From Pseudomonadota bacterium (GTDB lineage: Bacteria > Pseudomonadota > Gammaproteobacteria > Acidiferrobacterales > UBA6901): 6,559 nt of DNA. The stretch's first letter is position 1, and each line of letters starts with the position of its first letter. This document shows positions 1 through 5,750 of this stretch, piece after piece. A program made the translations under genes and the position numbers. The stretch spans positions 1 through 6,559 of the forward strand of contig JAJYEK010000197.1 of the NCBI GenBank assembly GCA_021785795.1, given 5' to 3'. Below the pieces are notes generated by a model. The model was given only the letters and a program-made list of their open reading frames with translations, made no database searches and was not told the origin of the DNA.

Positions 1-2
1 CC

Positions 3-545
3 ATCGAGGCCACCGGCAACAGTCTCTACCAGGGTGTGAATGTCTATTCGGAAGACAACCCGGTTGGCGCGCTCCATGTGTTCGGCAACGCCGGCTACGA
101 ACGCGCTCACTATATGAACTACGCGACGGGCGGGGTGTCGTACGCCGGATTGCCTGTGCCCTATGTGCCACAAGAAACATTCAGCGCAGGCCTCTATTAC
201 CGCTATTACCGCAGCGGACGGGTCTACGAGCCCAGGCTCTGGGATACGTTCACGGGGGCGCAGCATATATTCAACAACGACACCGGGACGCCGTCTGCGC
301 AGAATCTTGCCGGTTATAATCTCGTCAATGCGTCGCTCGGCGTGAAGATGCCAATGGGGAACCTCTATGGCCGGAGCGCCTCGGTGAAGATTACGCTGTC
401 CGTTCTGAATATCCTCGGTAATCAGTACAACGAATACGAGTACGTCAGCTCCGGCGGTTACCTTGGCGGCAACAGTGCCGGTGCGACATTGGGTTATCCC
501 GGAGCGCCGCGTACCTACTACCTGTCTGCGGACATGCAGTTTTAA
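3..545 (+). CDS. TonB-dependent outer-membrane receptor, C-terminal fragment (5' end outside window)
   Basis: The reading frame is open from the window edge and ends at TAA 543-545, giving about 180 residues. The sequence alternates aromatic and polar residues as outer-membrane beta-strands do (GLYYRYYRSGRVYEPRLWDTF near residues 62-82). It has the late-barrel pattern LVNASLGVK followed by VKITLSVLNILGNQYNEY, where TonB-dependent receptors usually carry an NLFNKxY-like motif. It ends in LSADMQF, and a C-terminal Phe is the usual recognition signal for outer-membrane barrel assembly. Such receptors are 22-strand barrels that import siderophores, cobalamin, sugars or other scarce solutes using TonB-ExbB-ExbD. 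The plug domain and TonB box lie outside the window, so the substrate cannot be read. The GTG at 36 is internal, not a start. A phosphoesterase and a TonB energising operon follow on the same strand, suggesting a shared uptake function. Family is fairly sure; substrate is unknown. Confidence 0.88.
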   Translation: MEATGNSLYQGVNVYSEDNPVGALHVFGNAGYERAHYMNYATGGVSYAGLPVPYVPQETFSAGLYYRYYRSGRVYEPRLWDTFTGAQHIFNNDTGTPSAQNLAGYNLVNASLGVKMPMGNLYGRSASVKITLSVLNILGNQYNEYEYVSSGGYLGGNSAGATLGYPGAPRTYYLSADMQF

Positions 546-632
546 AAGCGCGTCAGGCCCCATCCGTGCTGACAGATCCCGATAACAGGGCGCAACCGCC
601 CGCGCGCGTGGTGCCGACCATGCTGTCAAGAG

Positions 633-657
633 GGGAGGCCGGGTTGCCGGCCGTCCC
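633..657 (+). promoter_or_regulatory. Strong hairpin in the leader just upstream of the phosphoesterase ribosome binding site
   Basis: GGGA (633-636) plus GGCCGG (637-642) pairs with CCGGCC (647-652) plus TCCC (654-657). The loop is GTTG and one G (653) is bulged, giving about 10 base pairs, nearly all GC. No T tract follows, so it is not a classical intrinsic terminator for the upstream receptor gene. It ends 7 nt before the Shine-Dalgarno at 665-669. It could modulate translation, stabilise a processed mRNA end, or act as a weak terminator. The pairing is seen directly; the role is inferred. Confidence 0.45.
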
Positions 658-675
658 TGCAACCGGGAGACCACG

Positions 676-2253
676 GTGAGATTTCAGTCAACGTCGAGGC
701 GTCAGTTTCTCAAAACCATCGGTATGGCAACGGCGTCCGTGGTGAGTGCGCCTTATCTGGGAGGCGTTGCACGCGCGACAAGCCTTGATCCGGTCGCCGA
801 ATTGCGCGGCAAGATCGATCACATCGTGATAATTTTTCAGGAAAATCGCAGCTTCGACCATTATTTCGGAACATACAGGCAGCCAAGTGGCAAAACGCCC
901 CTGAATCTGCTGGATGCCAACGGTGATATCGATCCGCGCTTTGCGGGCCTGCAAAAGAACCCGGCGGGCATTCCCTATACGATTTTGCCCACGCCGCGGC
1001 ACATTCCCGGTTTCCAGACGGCCGAGCTGGCCAATGCCCCTTTCCATCTCGCCCCTTATATCCCGGCGGATGATAACGCGCGCTGGGACCCGAAGCATCG
1101 TTTCTTCCGGATGGCAGGAGAGATAAACGGAGGAAAAATGGACCGCTTCGTGGCGCTCGCAATGGGTGATCATCGCCACCTGTCCAGGGTGGAGCTCGAA
1201 AAGTATAAGGCCCGACGTCTGGACTTCGATCTGGCCCATCCCGGCGGACCCGTGCTTGGCTACTATGAGCGCGCAGACCTCCCGTTCTACCACAGGCTTG
1301 CCGACCATTACACGCTCTATGACCGGTTTTTCCAGGCCATGACAGGCGGCTCCACCGGAAACGCCCTCTATCTGGCGGCCGCGCGGTCCTGCATCAATCC
1401 CCGGGCACCCGTGGACGCGCGCAGTCCCTATGATCCGCGCGCAGGGGCCCTGGAGCACCCATTCTTTGATCTGCCGTATGACCGCAAGGGTGTGTTGATC
1501 AATGATCTGCCGCCCACGCAGGGTCCAATCGGTGCCGGCCAGTTGCGCGCCCTGAAGCTCTCGCCGCCGCCTCGATATCAGACATTTCCCACCATCGGCG
1601 ACCGCCTGAACGATGCCCACGTGTCGTGGGCGTGGTACAACGAAAACTGGAATCTTGTGAAGCCGTGGGCGCTGAAGACCGCCTTTGGGCCGGGTGATGG
1701 TTCAGCCGTGATTGATACGGGCCGACTGTACGAGGCTCACCACAACCCTTTTCAGTATTTCCCGCGTTGGTCAGACTATGTGCGCACGGGTCATATGCGC
1801 AGTAGCGAGGACTTCCTCGCGGACGCGGCGGCGGGTCGCCTGCCTGGTGTGGCTTTTTTAAAGGCGACCGCAGCGCACACCGAGCACCCTGCGGATTGCG
1901 CTCCGGTATCGGGCATGGGCTGGGTTGAAGAACTGGTCCGCGCGGTGGCCGACGGGCCGGCCTGGGCGAAAACCGCCGTACTCATTACCTATGACGAAGG
2001 TGGGGGTTTCTGGGACTCTGTTCCCCCTCCGCAGCTCGACGCCTACGGTCTTGGCACGCGCACACCGGCTTTGCTTGTCAGTCCCTACGCGCGCCGGGGT
2101 TTCATCGACAACCACATTGCTCACACCGGCAGCATCCTGAAGCTTATCGAAACCCGATTCGGACTGCGGCCGCTCAATCATCGTGACCGGGACGCCTATG
2201 ACCTGCTCGGCTCCTTTGACTGGCAGCAAACCGTAAGACCCTTCGGTCTATGA
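676..2253 (+). CDS. Tat-exported phosphoesterase, AcpA acid phosphatase / phospholipase C family
   Basis: Start is GTG 676, with GGGAG at 665-669 six bases upstream; the product is 525 residues. Residues 7-13 (SRRQFLK) are a textbook twin-arginine motif, followed by a hydrophobic stretch and an ARA cleavage site near 32-34, so the protein is probably exported folded. Residues 48-65 carry the family metal-site signature with QENRSFDH (E56, N57). GYYERADLPFYHRLAD (195-210) and TGGSTGN (223-229) follow; S226 aligns with the catalytic Ser/Thr of the family (GPT/GPS in relatives). TEHPADC (402-408) and TYDEGGGFWD (438-447, D440/E441 as likely metal ligands) complete the core. The family hydrolyses phosphate mono- or diesters. 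The length fits AcpA-type phosphatases rather than phospholipases C with extra C-terminal domains. Relatives usually have DEHGG and DH where this has DEGGG and DS. The position between a TonB receptor and exbB-exbD-tonB suggests organophosphate scavenging. Family is sure; exact substrate is not. Confidence 0.92.
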   Translation: MRFQSTSRRQFLKTIGMATASVVSAPYLGGVARATSLDPVAELRGKIDHIVIIFQENRSFDHYFGTYRQPSGKTPLNLLDANGDIDPRFAGLQKNPAGIPYTILPTPRHIPGFQTAELANAPFHLAPYIPADDNARWDPKHRFFRMAGEINGGKMDRFVALAMGDHRHLSRVELEKYKARRLDFDLAHPGGPVLGYYERADLPFYHRLADHYTLYDRFFQAMTGGSTGNALYLAAARSCINPRAPVDARSPYDPRAGALEHPFFDLPYDRKGVLINDLPPTQGPIGAGQLRALKLSPPPRYQTFPTIGDRLNDAHVSWAWYNENWNLVKPWALKTAFGPGDGSAVIDTGRLYEAHHNPFQYFPRWSDYVRTGHMRSSEDFLADAAAGRLPGVAFLKATAAHTEHPADCAPVSGMGWVEELVRAVADGPAWAKTAVLITYDEGGGFWDSVPPPQLDAYGLGTRTPALLVSPYARRGFIDNHIAHTGSILKLIETRFGLRPLNHRDRDAYDLLGSFDWQQTVRPFGL

Positions 2254-2321
2254 CGATGGGGATAACGCACGCCGGTGCGCGGGACGATCTGACAGGGCAG
2301 CGGACGGGCGGCATGGCTTTC

Positions 2322-2365
2322 AAAGGCCGCGCACCCGGTCTGGCCAGCACTATCGGCTTTTTTTT
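2322..2365 (+). terminator. Possible intrinsic terminator after the phosphoesterase gene (weak)
   Basis: GCCG (2326-2329) can pair with CGGC (2354-2357), extended by AAA (2322-2324) against the first Ts, directly before eight Ts (2358-2365). The loop is long (24 nt) and the stem short with a bulged G, so the structure is poor. The T tract is the only one in the gap and lies about 100 bp past the phosphoesterase stop. If real, it would separate the phosphoesterase transcript from exbB-exbD-tonB. Confidence 0.3.
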
Positions 2366-2486
2366 GGCCGGTCCGGATCCCGGCGCGACACCGTGGAGCA
2401 GACGGTGTTCACGCCGGAGGCGGCGGGGCGCCAGGCGTCGTTGCCAGGGCTGTGCTGGTTGTCACATGGGCGTCATGAGTGCGTCA

Positions 2487-2514
2487 TTGCCCCTTAATAC
2501 GTGGCCCCTATGCT
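2487..2514 (+). promoter_or_regulatory. Candidate sigma70-like promoter for exbB-exbD-tonB (weak)
   Basis: TTGCCC (2487-2492) and TATGCT (2509-2514) are 16 bases apart and end 36 bases before the exbB ATG. Two near-identical octamers, GCCCCTTA (2489-2496) and GCCCCTAT (2504-2511), lie 15 bases apart inside this stretch and could be a tandem regulator site. No recognisable Fur box is seen. The hexamers match the consensus only moderately. Confidence 0.3.
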
Positions 2515-2550
2515 TTGTCCGTCCTGATTCTCTGCGAGAGGTCGTTAGCC

Positions 2551-3240
2551 ATGACATTTTCCTATCTCATCCATCTCGCCAACTACTCAGACGGCGTCTT
2601 GTATCTTATGGTCGGGATCCTGACGATCGCGCTCGCCGTCATCATCGATCGCTTCTGGTATCTGCGCCGGACCCTGATCGGAGGAGACTCCGTGGTCGCA
2701 GCCCTCGGCAACCAGGGAGAAATCACGCGGGCCCAGCTGGCGACGCTTGCCGGCGAGGCGGCCGATCTGCCGGAAGGGCAGCTCCTTGATGTGGCTGTCC
2801 GTCATTTCGGTCTTCTGAGCAGCGCGCAATTGGCAACCCGGCTTGACGAGGCGACGCTGCGGCAGGCGCCAGCTCTGGACAAGCGGCTGTGGGTGCTCGA
2901 TACGATCGTGACGCTGGCGCCGCTACTGGGCCTTTTCGGCACCATTGTCGGAATGTTTCATGCGTTTTCCATCCTGTCGGCTCCGGGCAATGCCCCTACC
3001 GCCGTGACCGGCGGCATCGCCGATGCACTGGTGGCAACCGCTTCGGGCCTTTTTATCGCGATGATCGGGCTGCTGGCTTTCAATGCGCTAAACAACAAGA
3101 TTCGCGTCATCCTCCACCAGCTCGATCTTGTGCAGACCATGCTGCAGAATCGTCTGGATGGCGGCCCGGTCGTGCCGGAGAGCGCGCCGGTGACTACCAG
3201 TGGCCACGCGCCGTTGCATGCGCCGCTGGCCGCTGAGTGA
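2551..3240 (+). CDS. exbB: ExbB, proton-channel subunit of the TonB energising complex
   Basis: Start ATG 2551 is chosen because AGAGG (2537-2541) lies nine bases upstream and the protein then begins just before its first membrane segment. The frame could extend to GTG 2479, but that adds residues unlike the family. The 229-residue product has three membrane segments typical of MotA/TolQ/ExbB proteins: about 15-35, 115-138 (core TLAPLLGLFGTIVGM) and 152-180 (GGIADALVATASGLFIA). T131 and T163 match the two conserved pore threonines of E. coli ExbB (T148, T181). ExbB forms an inner-membrane pentamer around ExbD and passes proton motive force to TonB. The cytoplasmic loop at about 40-112 is short, as in ExbB rather than MotA. 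The C-terminal tail is Pro/His/Ala-rich. Its stop overlaps or nearly abuts exbD, with tonB following, so this is an ExbB of a TonB system rather than TolQ. Confidence 0.93.
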   Translation: MTFSYLIHLANYSDGVLYLMVGILTIALAVIIDRFWYLRRTLIGGDSVVAALGNQGEITRAQLATLAGEAADLPEGQLLDVAVRHFGLLSSAQLATRLDEATLRQAPALDKRLWVLDTIVTLAPLLGLFGTIVGMFHAFSILSAPGNAPTAVTGGIADALVATASGLFIAMIGLLAFNALNNKIRVILHQLDLVQTMLQNRLDGGPVVPESAPVTTSGHAPLHAPLAAE

Positions 3241-3248
3241 CGCCGCCG

Positions 3249-3647
3249 ATGAGGATCCGCTATTTCGAAGCCAGGAAAAGTCGCATCGAGCTCATTCCCA
3301 TGATCGATGTGATGTTCTTTCTGCTGGTGTTTTTCATGATCCTGACGCTGCGCATGATTCCCGATCAGGGGATCAAGCTGGCCCTGCCGCAGTCAACCAC
3401 TGCCAAGGTCCTGCCAAAACCCAAGGTGCTGATCAGTCTTGCCCGTACCGGAGTCATTCACGTCGCCGGTATGACGATGAGCGCGGCGGCCCTTGAGCAG
3501 ATGTTGCAGGCGCGGGCCTCCGAACACCCGCAGGTGACGATCGCTGCTGCCAAAGGCGTGCCGTTTCAGGATTTCATCGGGGTTATGGATGCCTGCCGGA
3601 AGGCCGGGGTCGCGAACATTGGCATCGCCACCCGGCCATCGGCGTGA
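3249..3647 (+). CDS. exbD: ExbD, TonB-complex accessory protein
   Basis: The preferred start is ATG 3249, giving 132 residues beginning MRIRYFEARKSRIE, with a weak GAG 12 bases upstream. A GTG at 3237 overlapping the exbB stop (GTGA) would add four residues and would also permit translational coupling; the sequence does not decide between them. ExbD is a single-pass inner-membrane protein with a periplasmic domain. Here the segment at about 16-36 (LIPMIDVMFFLLVFFMIL) carries D20, equivalent to the essential proton-carrying D25 of E. coli ExbD. The periplasmic part ends in a fold typical of ExbD/TolR, with VTIAAAKGVPFQDFIGVMDACRKAG (96-120) matching the family pattern 'ADKxxxyxxvxxvmdxxrxaG'. 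ExbD sits in the ExbB pore and couples proton flow to TonB. It lies between exbB and tonB with almost no spacing. Confidence 0.93.
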   Translation: MRIRYFEARKSRIELIPMIDVMFFLLVFFMILTLRMIPDQGIKLALPQSTTAKVLPKPKVLISLARTGVIHVAGMTMSAAALEQMLQARASEHPQVTIAAAKGVPFQDFIGVMDACRKAGVANIGIATRPSA

Positions 3648-3662
3648 CGAGAGATGGCGACC

Positions 3663-4301
3663 ATGAGTAGCCCGTCTGCAATATCGCCGCCGCCGGCTTT
3701 TCGCCGGTCGTTAGGGATGGCTGTGGCCGTGGAGCTGCTGGTACTGGCGAGCTACGTTGCCTACCACCACCTCACGCCGCCCGTTACCGTGGGCCTCAAG
3801 CGGGCACCGACACGCATCCATATGGTGACTTTGCCCCGACCGTTGCCAAAGCCTGCGCCGGTGCCAGTGCGGCCTCATCCGCGCTTGCCGGCGCCTGTGC
3901 ACCATCCTGTCCCGCTTCCGCGTCCGGTCCCTCCCCGCGTGGTCAGGCGGTTGCCCCCTCCGCCGCCGCCCCGCCCGGCGCCTCCGGTCAACCTGGCCAC
4001 GGCGGCCCAGGCAGTTGATCGCTACGCGGTCATGCTGCGGACCCGTATCCAGGCCGGTCTGCGGGTTCCCGGCGAAGTGCGCGCCCTGGGATTATCCGGC
4101 GCGGCGGTCGTTACCTTCAAGCTCACACCACAGGGTCAGCTGCTCTGGGTAAGGCTCGGGCGTTCCAGTGGTTTTGGGCCCATTGACCGCGCCTGTCTCG
4201 CGGCTGTCAGGATGCGCACCTATCCGCCCTTCACGGCGGCGATGCCGCATTATGCCCTGGTATTCAATGTTGTCGTTTCCATGCGCGAGAACCGTTCATA
4301 G
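3663..4301 (+). CDS. tonB: TonB, energy-transducing protein
   Basis: Start ATG 3663 is preferred because GAGAG (3649-3653) sits nine bases upstream; ATG 3654 abuts that same GAGAG and would add three residues. The product has 212 residues. Residues about 15-37 form one inner-membrane anchor. Residues about 58-109 are a proline-rich spacer, roughly half proline with Arg/His/Lys but no Asp or Glu. Residues about 118-208 are a TonB C-terminal domain: YAVMLRTRIQAGLRVP, then a VTFKLTPQGQL strand, a CLAAVR helix, the conserved YPPF (187-190) and a final VFNVVVSM strand. TonB spans the periplasm and pulls on receptor TonB boxes. The anchor lacks the usual SxxxH pair but contains Glu24. It is the third gene of the exbB-exbD-tonB unit, 15 bases after exbD. 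The receptor at the window start is a likely but unproven partner. Confidence 0.9.
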   Translation: MSSPSAISPPPAFRRSLGMAVAVELLVLASYVAYHHLTPPVTVGLKRAPTRIHMVTLPRPLPKPAPVPVRPHPRLPAPVHHPVPLPRPVPPRVVRRLPPPPPPRPAPPVNLATAAQAVDRYAVMLRTRIQAGLRVPGEVRALGLSGAAVVTFKLTPQGQLLWVRLGRSSGFGPIDRACLAAVRMRTYPPFTAAMPHYALVFNVVVSMRENRS

Positions 4302-4746
4302 GGGTCGGTGCAGAGCGTGACCGCCTACCCGAAAGGGATCCTGGCCGACCACTTTGCGAGGCACGCCTGGAACCGGGCGGGCTCGTATCGGCCGTGCGTC
4401 ATTTCTTGTCGCGTGCGCCCGGAGGAAAACATCTCTCTGGGTGCCCGACCCCGCTTGCTGATATGGGAACGATGCCCATGAAGAAAACATGGTGCAAGCC
4501 GGGGCGGGCAGGCGGGCTGACCAAATCCTTCGGCGCCTCGTCGGGTTCGAGTATCGGCAAGAGGCCCTCTGCGCTCACCGCGCCAGGGGAAAAGGCGTTG
4601 CCATGGCCTGACTCCCCTTGGTCTGTTGGCCGACGAAAAAGCGATTGCCGATGTGCCATTGGTCCGCGCTCGAGCCCATCTTTTGTGCGAAGGCCGCGCC
4701 CGCACCGTTTCCGCGTGCATGCTGGCGGATCTTTTTTTGGGCTCTT
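4302..4746. other. Gene-free interval between convergent tonB and the exported-protein gene
   Basis: Several open frames exist on both strands, but none has a convincing ribosome binding site, a recognisable family or protein-like composition, and they overlap one another. They look like chance openings in GC-rich DNA, or fully decayed sequence. The notable content is a nested palindrome (4444-4508) and a T7 run (4732-4738) preceded by a four-base-pair CCGC/GCGG palindrome (4711-4714 with 4724-4727). The latter is too weak to call a terminator. Genes converge here, so the interval should hold transcription ends for both sides. Confidence 0.5.
4444..4508. repeat. 65-nt nested inverted repeat with two mutually exclusive inner hairpins
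   Basis: The outer arms are CCCG-a-CCCC-GCTTGC (4444-4458) and GCAAGC-c-GGGG-CGGG (4494-4508). They form 14 pairs with one bulged base on each side. Inside, ATGGG (4463-4467) can pair with CCCAT (4475-4479), or CCATG (4476-4480) can pair with CATGG (4488-4492). The two inner hairpins share the CCCATG segment, so only one can form at a time. No T tract follows on either strand. It may be a structured 3' end of the tonB transcript, a mobile palindrome or a protein-binding site. The pairing is seen directly; the role is unknown. Confidence 0.5.
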
Positions 4747-5502
4747 TTACCGGCGATAGCGTTGCCTGTTCCTAAATGCCCGCCGCGCACGGTAGGGGTG
4801 ACCTATCAGGCGCGGGTGATGCGCCATGAAGCGGCGACCCCGCGGCCCCTGGGGCATCATGGGCCGCACGCGCCGCGCAAAACCCGGGTGGTGCGTAGCA
4901 TACCGCAAGGCGCGGGCGCGTAATGCGGGATGATGGGCGGCAAATTCGGGATGGCGCAGGGTGTAGCGCCATTGCTGGCGGCGAATAAAGGGGCGCGTAA
5001 AGACGGGGCGCATGCCGGGTCGCCGCCATAGAAAGTCGGGATGCGCGGCATACAGGGGCACGACCCGGGTGCGCCAAAGCGCGTAATGGGCGAGGAACCT
5101 GCGATGCCGCATCCACCAGCCCGGATGAACACGGGCGTACCAGGGGCCGACAGCCATGCGCCACCACAGGAAATAGGGGCGATAGAAGACCACCGGCGGA
5201 GGGGGGCCATACAGCAGGGCGGGCGGCAGGATCACGGTCGGGGCTAGCGGCAACCACGGTCCCATGAACGCCGGCGCGTACAGCCAGCTCCCATCCACCC
5301 AGCGGTAATAGATGCCGCCACTTCCATAAAGATAAGTGTTATAAGCCGGCCAGTAGTAGGCGTTGATCTGGCCGCCGAAGGAGAAAGTATACGCCGGGCC
5401 CGCCACTCCCACCGAAATCGCCATGCCGGCTTGTGCCGGGCGCGCACCCGCCGCCCACAGTCCCAAAATCACCGCAGCCACGACCACCATGTGCCGGTTC
5501 AT
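4747..5502 (-). CDS. Exported aromatic/proline- and Arg/His-rich protein of unknown function
   Basis: Start ATG at 5502 (minus) is set by a perfect GGAGG (5513-5509) six bases upstream; the longer frame to 5541 lacks one. The product is 251 residues. Residues 1-25 (MNRHMVVVAAVILGLWAA..PAQA) are a clear Sec signal peptide ending in AQA. Residues about 45-130 are rich in Tyr, Trp, Pro and Gly (YYRWVDGSW, GPWLPLAP, YGPPPPVVFY, WWRMAVGPWY). This resembles small secreted proteins of many proteobacteria that are annotated only as hypothetical. From about 120 to the end it is very basic, with seven His-Pro dipeptides (H126, H154, H184, H191, H205, H229, H235) in loose 'HPxF..RR' units and almost no acidic residues. 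It probably acts in the periplasm or at the surface. Metal, polyanion or cell-wall binding are possible roles, none shown. A promoter-like site lies near 5722-5750. Coding status is well supported; function is unknown. Confidence 0.82.
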   Translation of the reverse strand: MNRHMVVVAAVILGLWAAGARPAQAGMAISVGVAGPAYTFSFGGQINAYYWPAYNTYLYGSGGIYYRWVDGSWLYAPAFMGPWLPLAPTVILPPALLYGPPPPVVFYRPYFLWWRMAVGPWYARVHPGWWMRHRRFLAHYALWRTRVVPLYAAHPDFLWRRPGMRPVFTRPFIRRQQWRYTLRHPEFAAHHPALRARALRYATHHPGFARRVRPMMPQGPRGRRFMAHHPRLIGHPYRARRAFRNRQRYRR

Positions 5503-5690
5503 CGTACGCCTCCGTGTTTTACGACTACGACCATGCCGCATCGTCTCTATGCGCAGGCGGCGCGCAGCAAGACGCCCTCACCCTTGCAGACCCCGTGCGC
5601 CATGTCGTGTGGCGTGCACATCGCGCCTGCAGGGCGGTTTGCCTGTTCGCGCGTCATCCGCGCGCACGCCGCATTTCCCTGTGAGACCAA

Positions 5691-5713
5691 GCGAGCTCAT
5701 GGCCCATGCTCGC
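5691..5713 (-). promoter_or_regulatory. Inverted repeat at the predicted 5' end of the exported-protein transcript
   Basis: GCGAGC (5691-5696) and GCTCGC (5708-5713) are complementary, and the centre contains CATG copies that extend the stem with a small bulge. It lies a few bases downstream of the predicted -10 element on the minus strand, so it would form either a 5'-terminal stem-loop of the mRNA or an operator at the transcription start. The pairing is seen; the function is inferred. Confidence 0.35.
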
Positions 5714-5721
5714 CCGCATCT

Positions 5722-5750
5722 ATTCCACACAGTCAGGCGATGGTCGTCAA
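5722..5750 (-). promoter_or_regulatory. Candidate sigma70 promoter for the exported-protein gene
   Basis: Read on the minus strand, TTGACG (5750-5745) is followed after exactly 17 bases by TGGAAT (5727-5722). The -35 matches 5 of 6 and the -10 matches 4 of 6 consensus positions with ideal spacing. It is the best promoter-like site I found in the window. Transcription would start near 5715, giving a leader of about 210 nt before the ATG at 5502. Confidence 0.45.

Larger units (their letters stand above)
2254..2550 (+). other. Non-coding gap between phosphoesterase and exbB
   Basis: No credible gene is seen. One long frame starting at 2250 runs into exbB in another frame and has the low-complexity Arg/Gly-rich character of a shadow. 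The gap holds a T8 tract (2358-2365), a GCCGG/CCGGC palindrome (2367-2371 with 2380-2384), an ACACCG/CGGTGT palindrome (2388-2393 with 2403-2408), a pair of GCCCCTTA-like direct repeats (2489 and 2504), and a possible exbB promoter. Confidence 0.5.

Noticed and set aside
552..573. GTCAG/CTGAC inverted repeat just after the receptor stop codon as a terminator
   Set aside because: Five base pairs with a 12-base loop and no following T tract; too weak to call.
566..590. PhoB-box-like sequence (CTGTTAT...CTGTCAG on the minus strand) upstream of the phosphoesterase
   Set aside because: The two CTGT half-sites are 13 bases apart rather than the 11 expected for a Pho box, and no promoter is visible beside them.
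688..1620. 310-codon minus-strand frame opposite the phosphoesterase
   Set aside because: It lies entirely antisense to a gene with clear catalytic motifs and has no protein-family features, so it is a shadow frame.
2250..2789. 179-codon plus-strand frame starting in an ATGA overlap with the phosphoesterase stop
   Set aside because: It overlaps the well-supported exbB in another frame, has runs of Arg from GC-rich codons, and resembles no family.
4711..4738. CCGC/GCGG palindrome followed by T7 as a terminator for the tonB operon
   Set aside because: The stem has only four base pairs with a 9-base loop and a three-base gap before the T run, and it is over 400 bases past tonB.
4325..4790. Overlapping open frames on both strands between tonB and the exported-protein gene
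   Set aside because: No convincing ribosome binding site or recognisable motif, and several mutually overlapping frames. Decayed coding DNA cannot be excluded but is not supported.
5503..5541. N-terminal extension of the exported protein to a start at 5541 (minus)
   Set aside because: The perfect GGAGG with six-base spacing sits before the ATG at 5502, and that start gives a standard signal peptide; the extension adds a charged Arg-rich lead without its own ribosome binding site.
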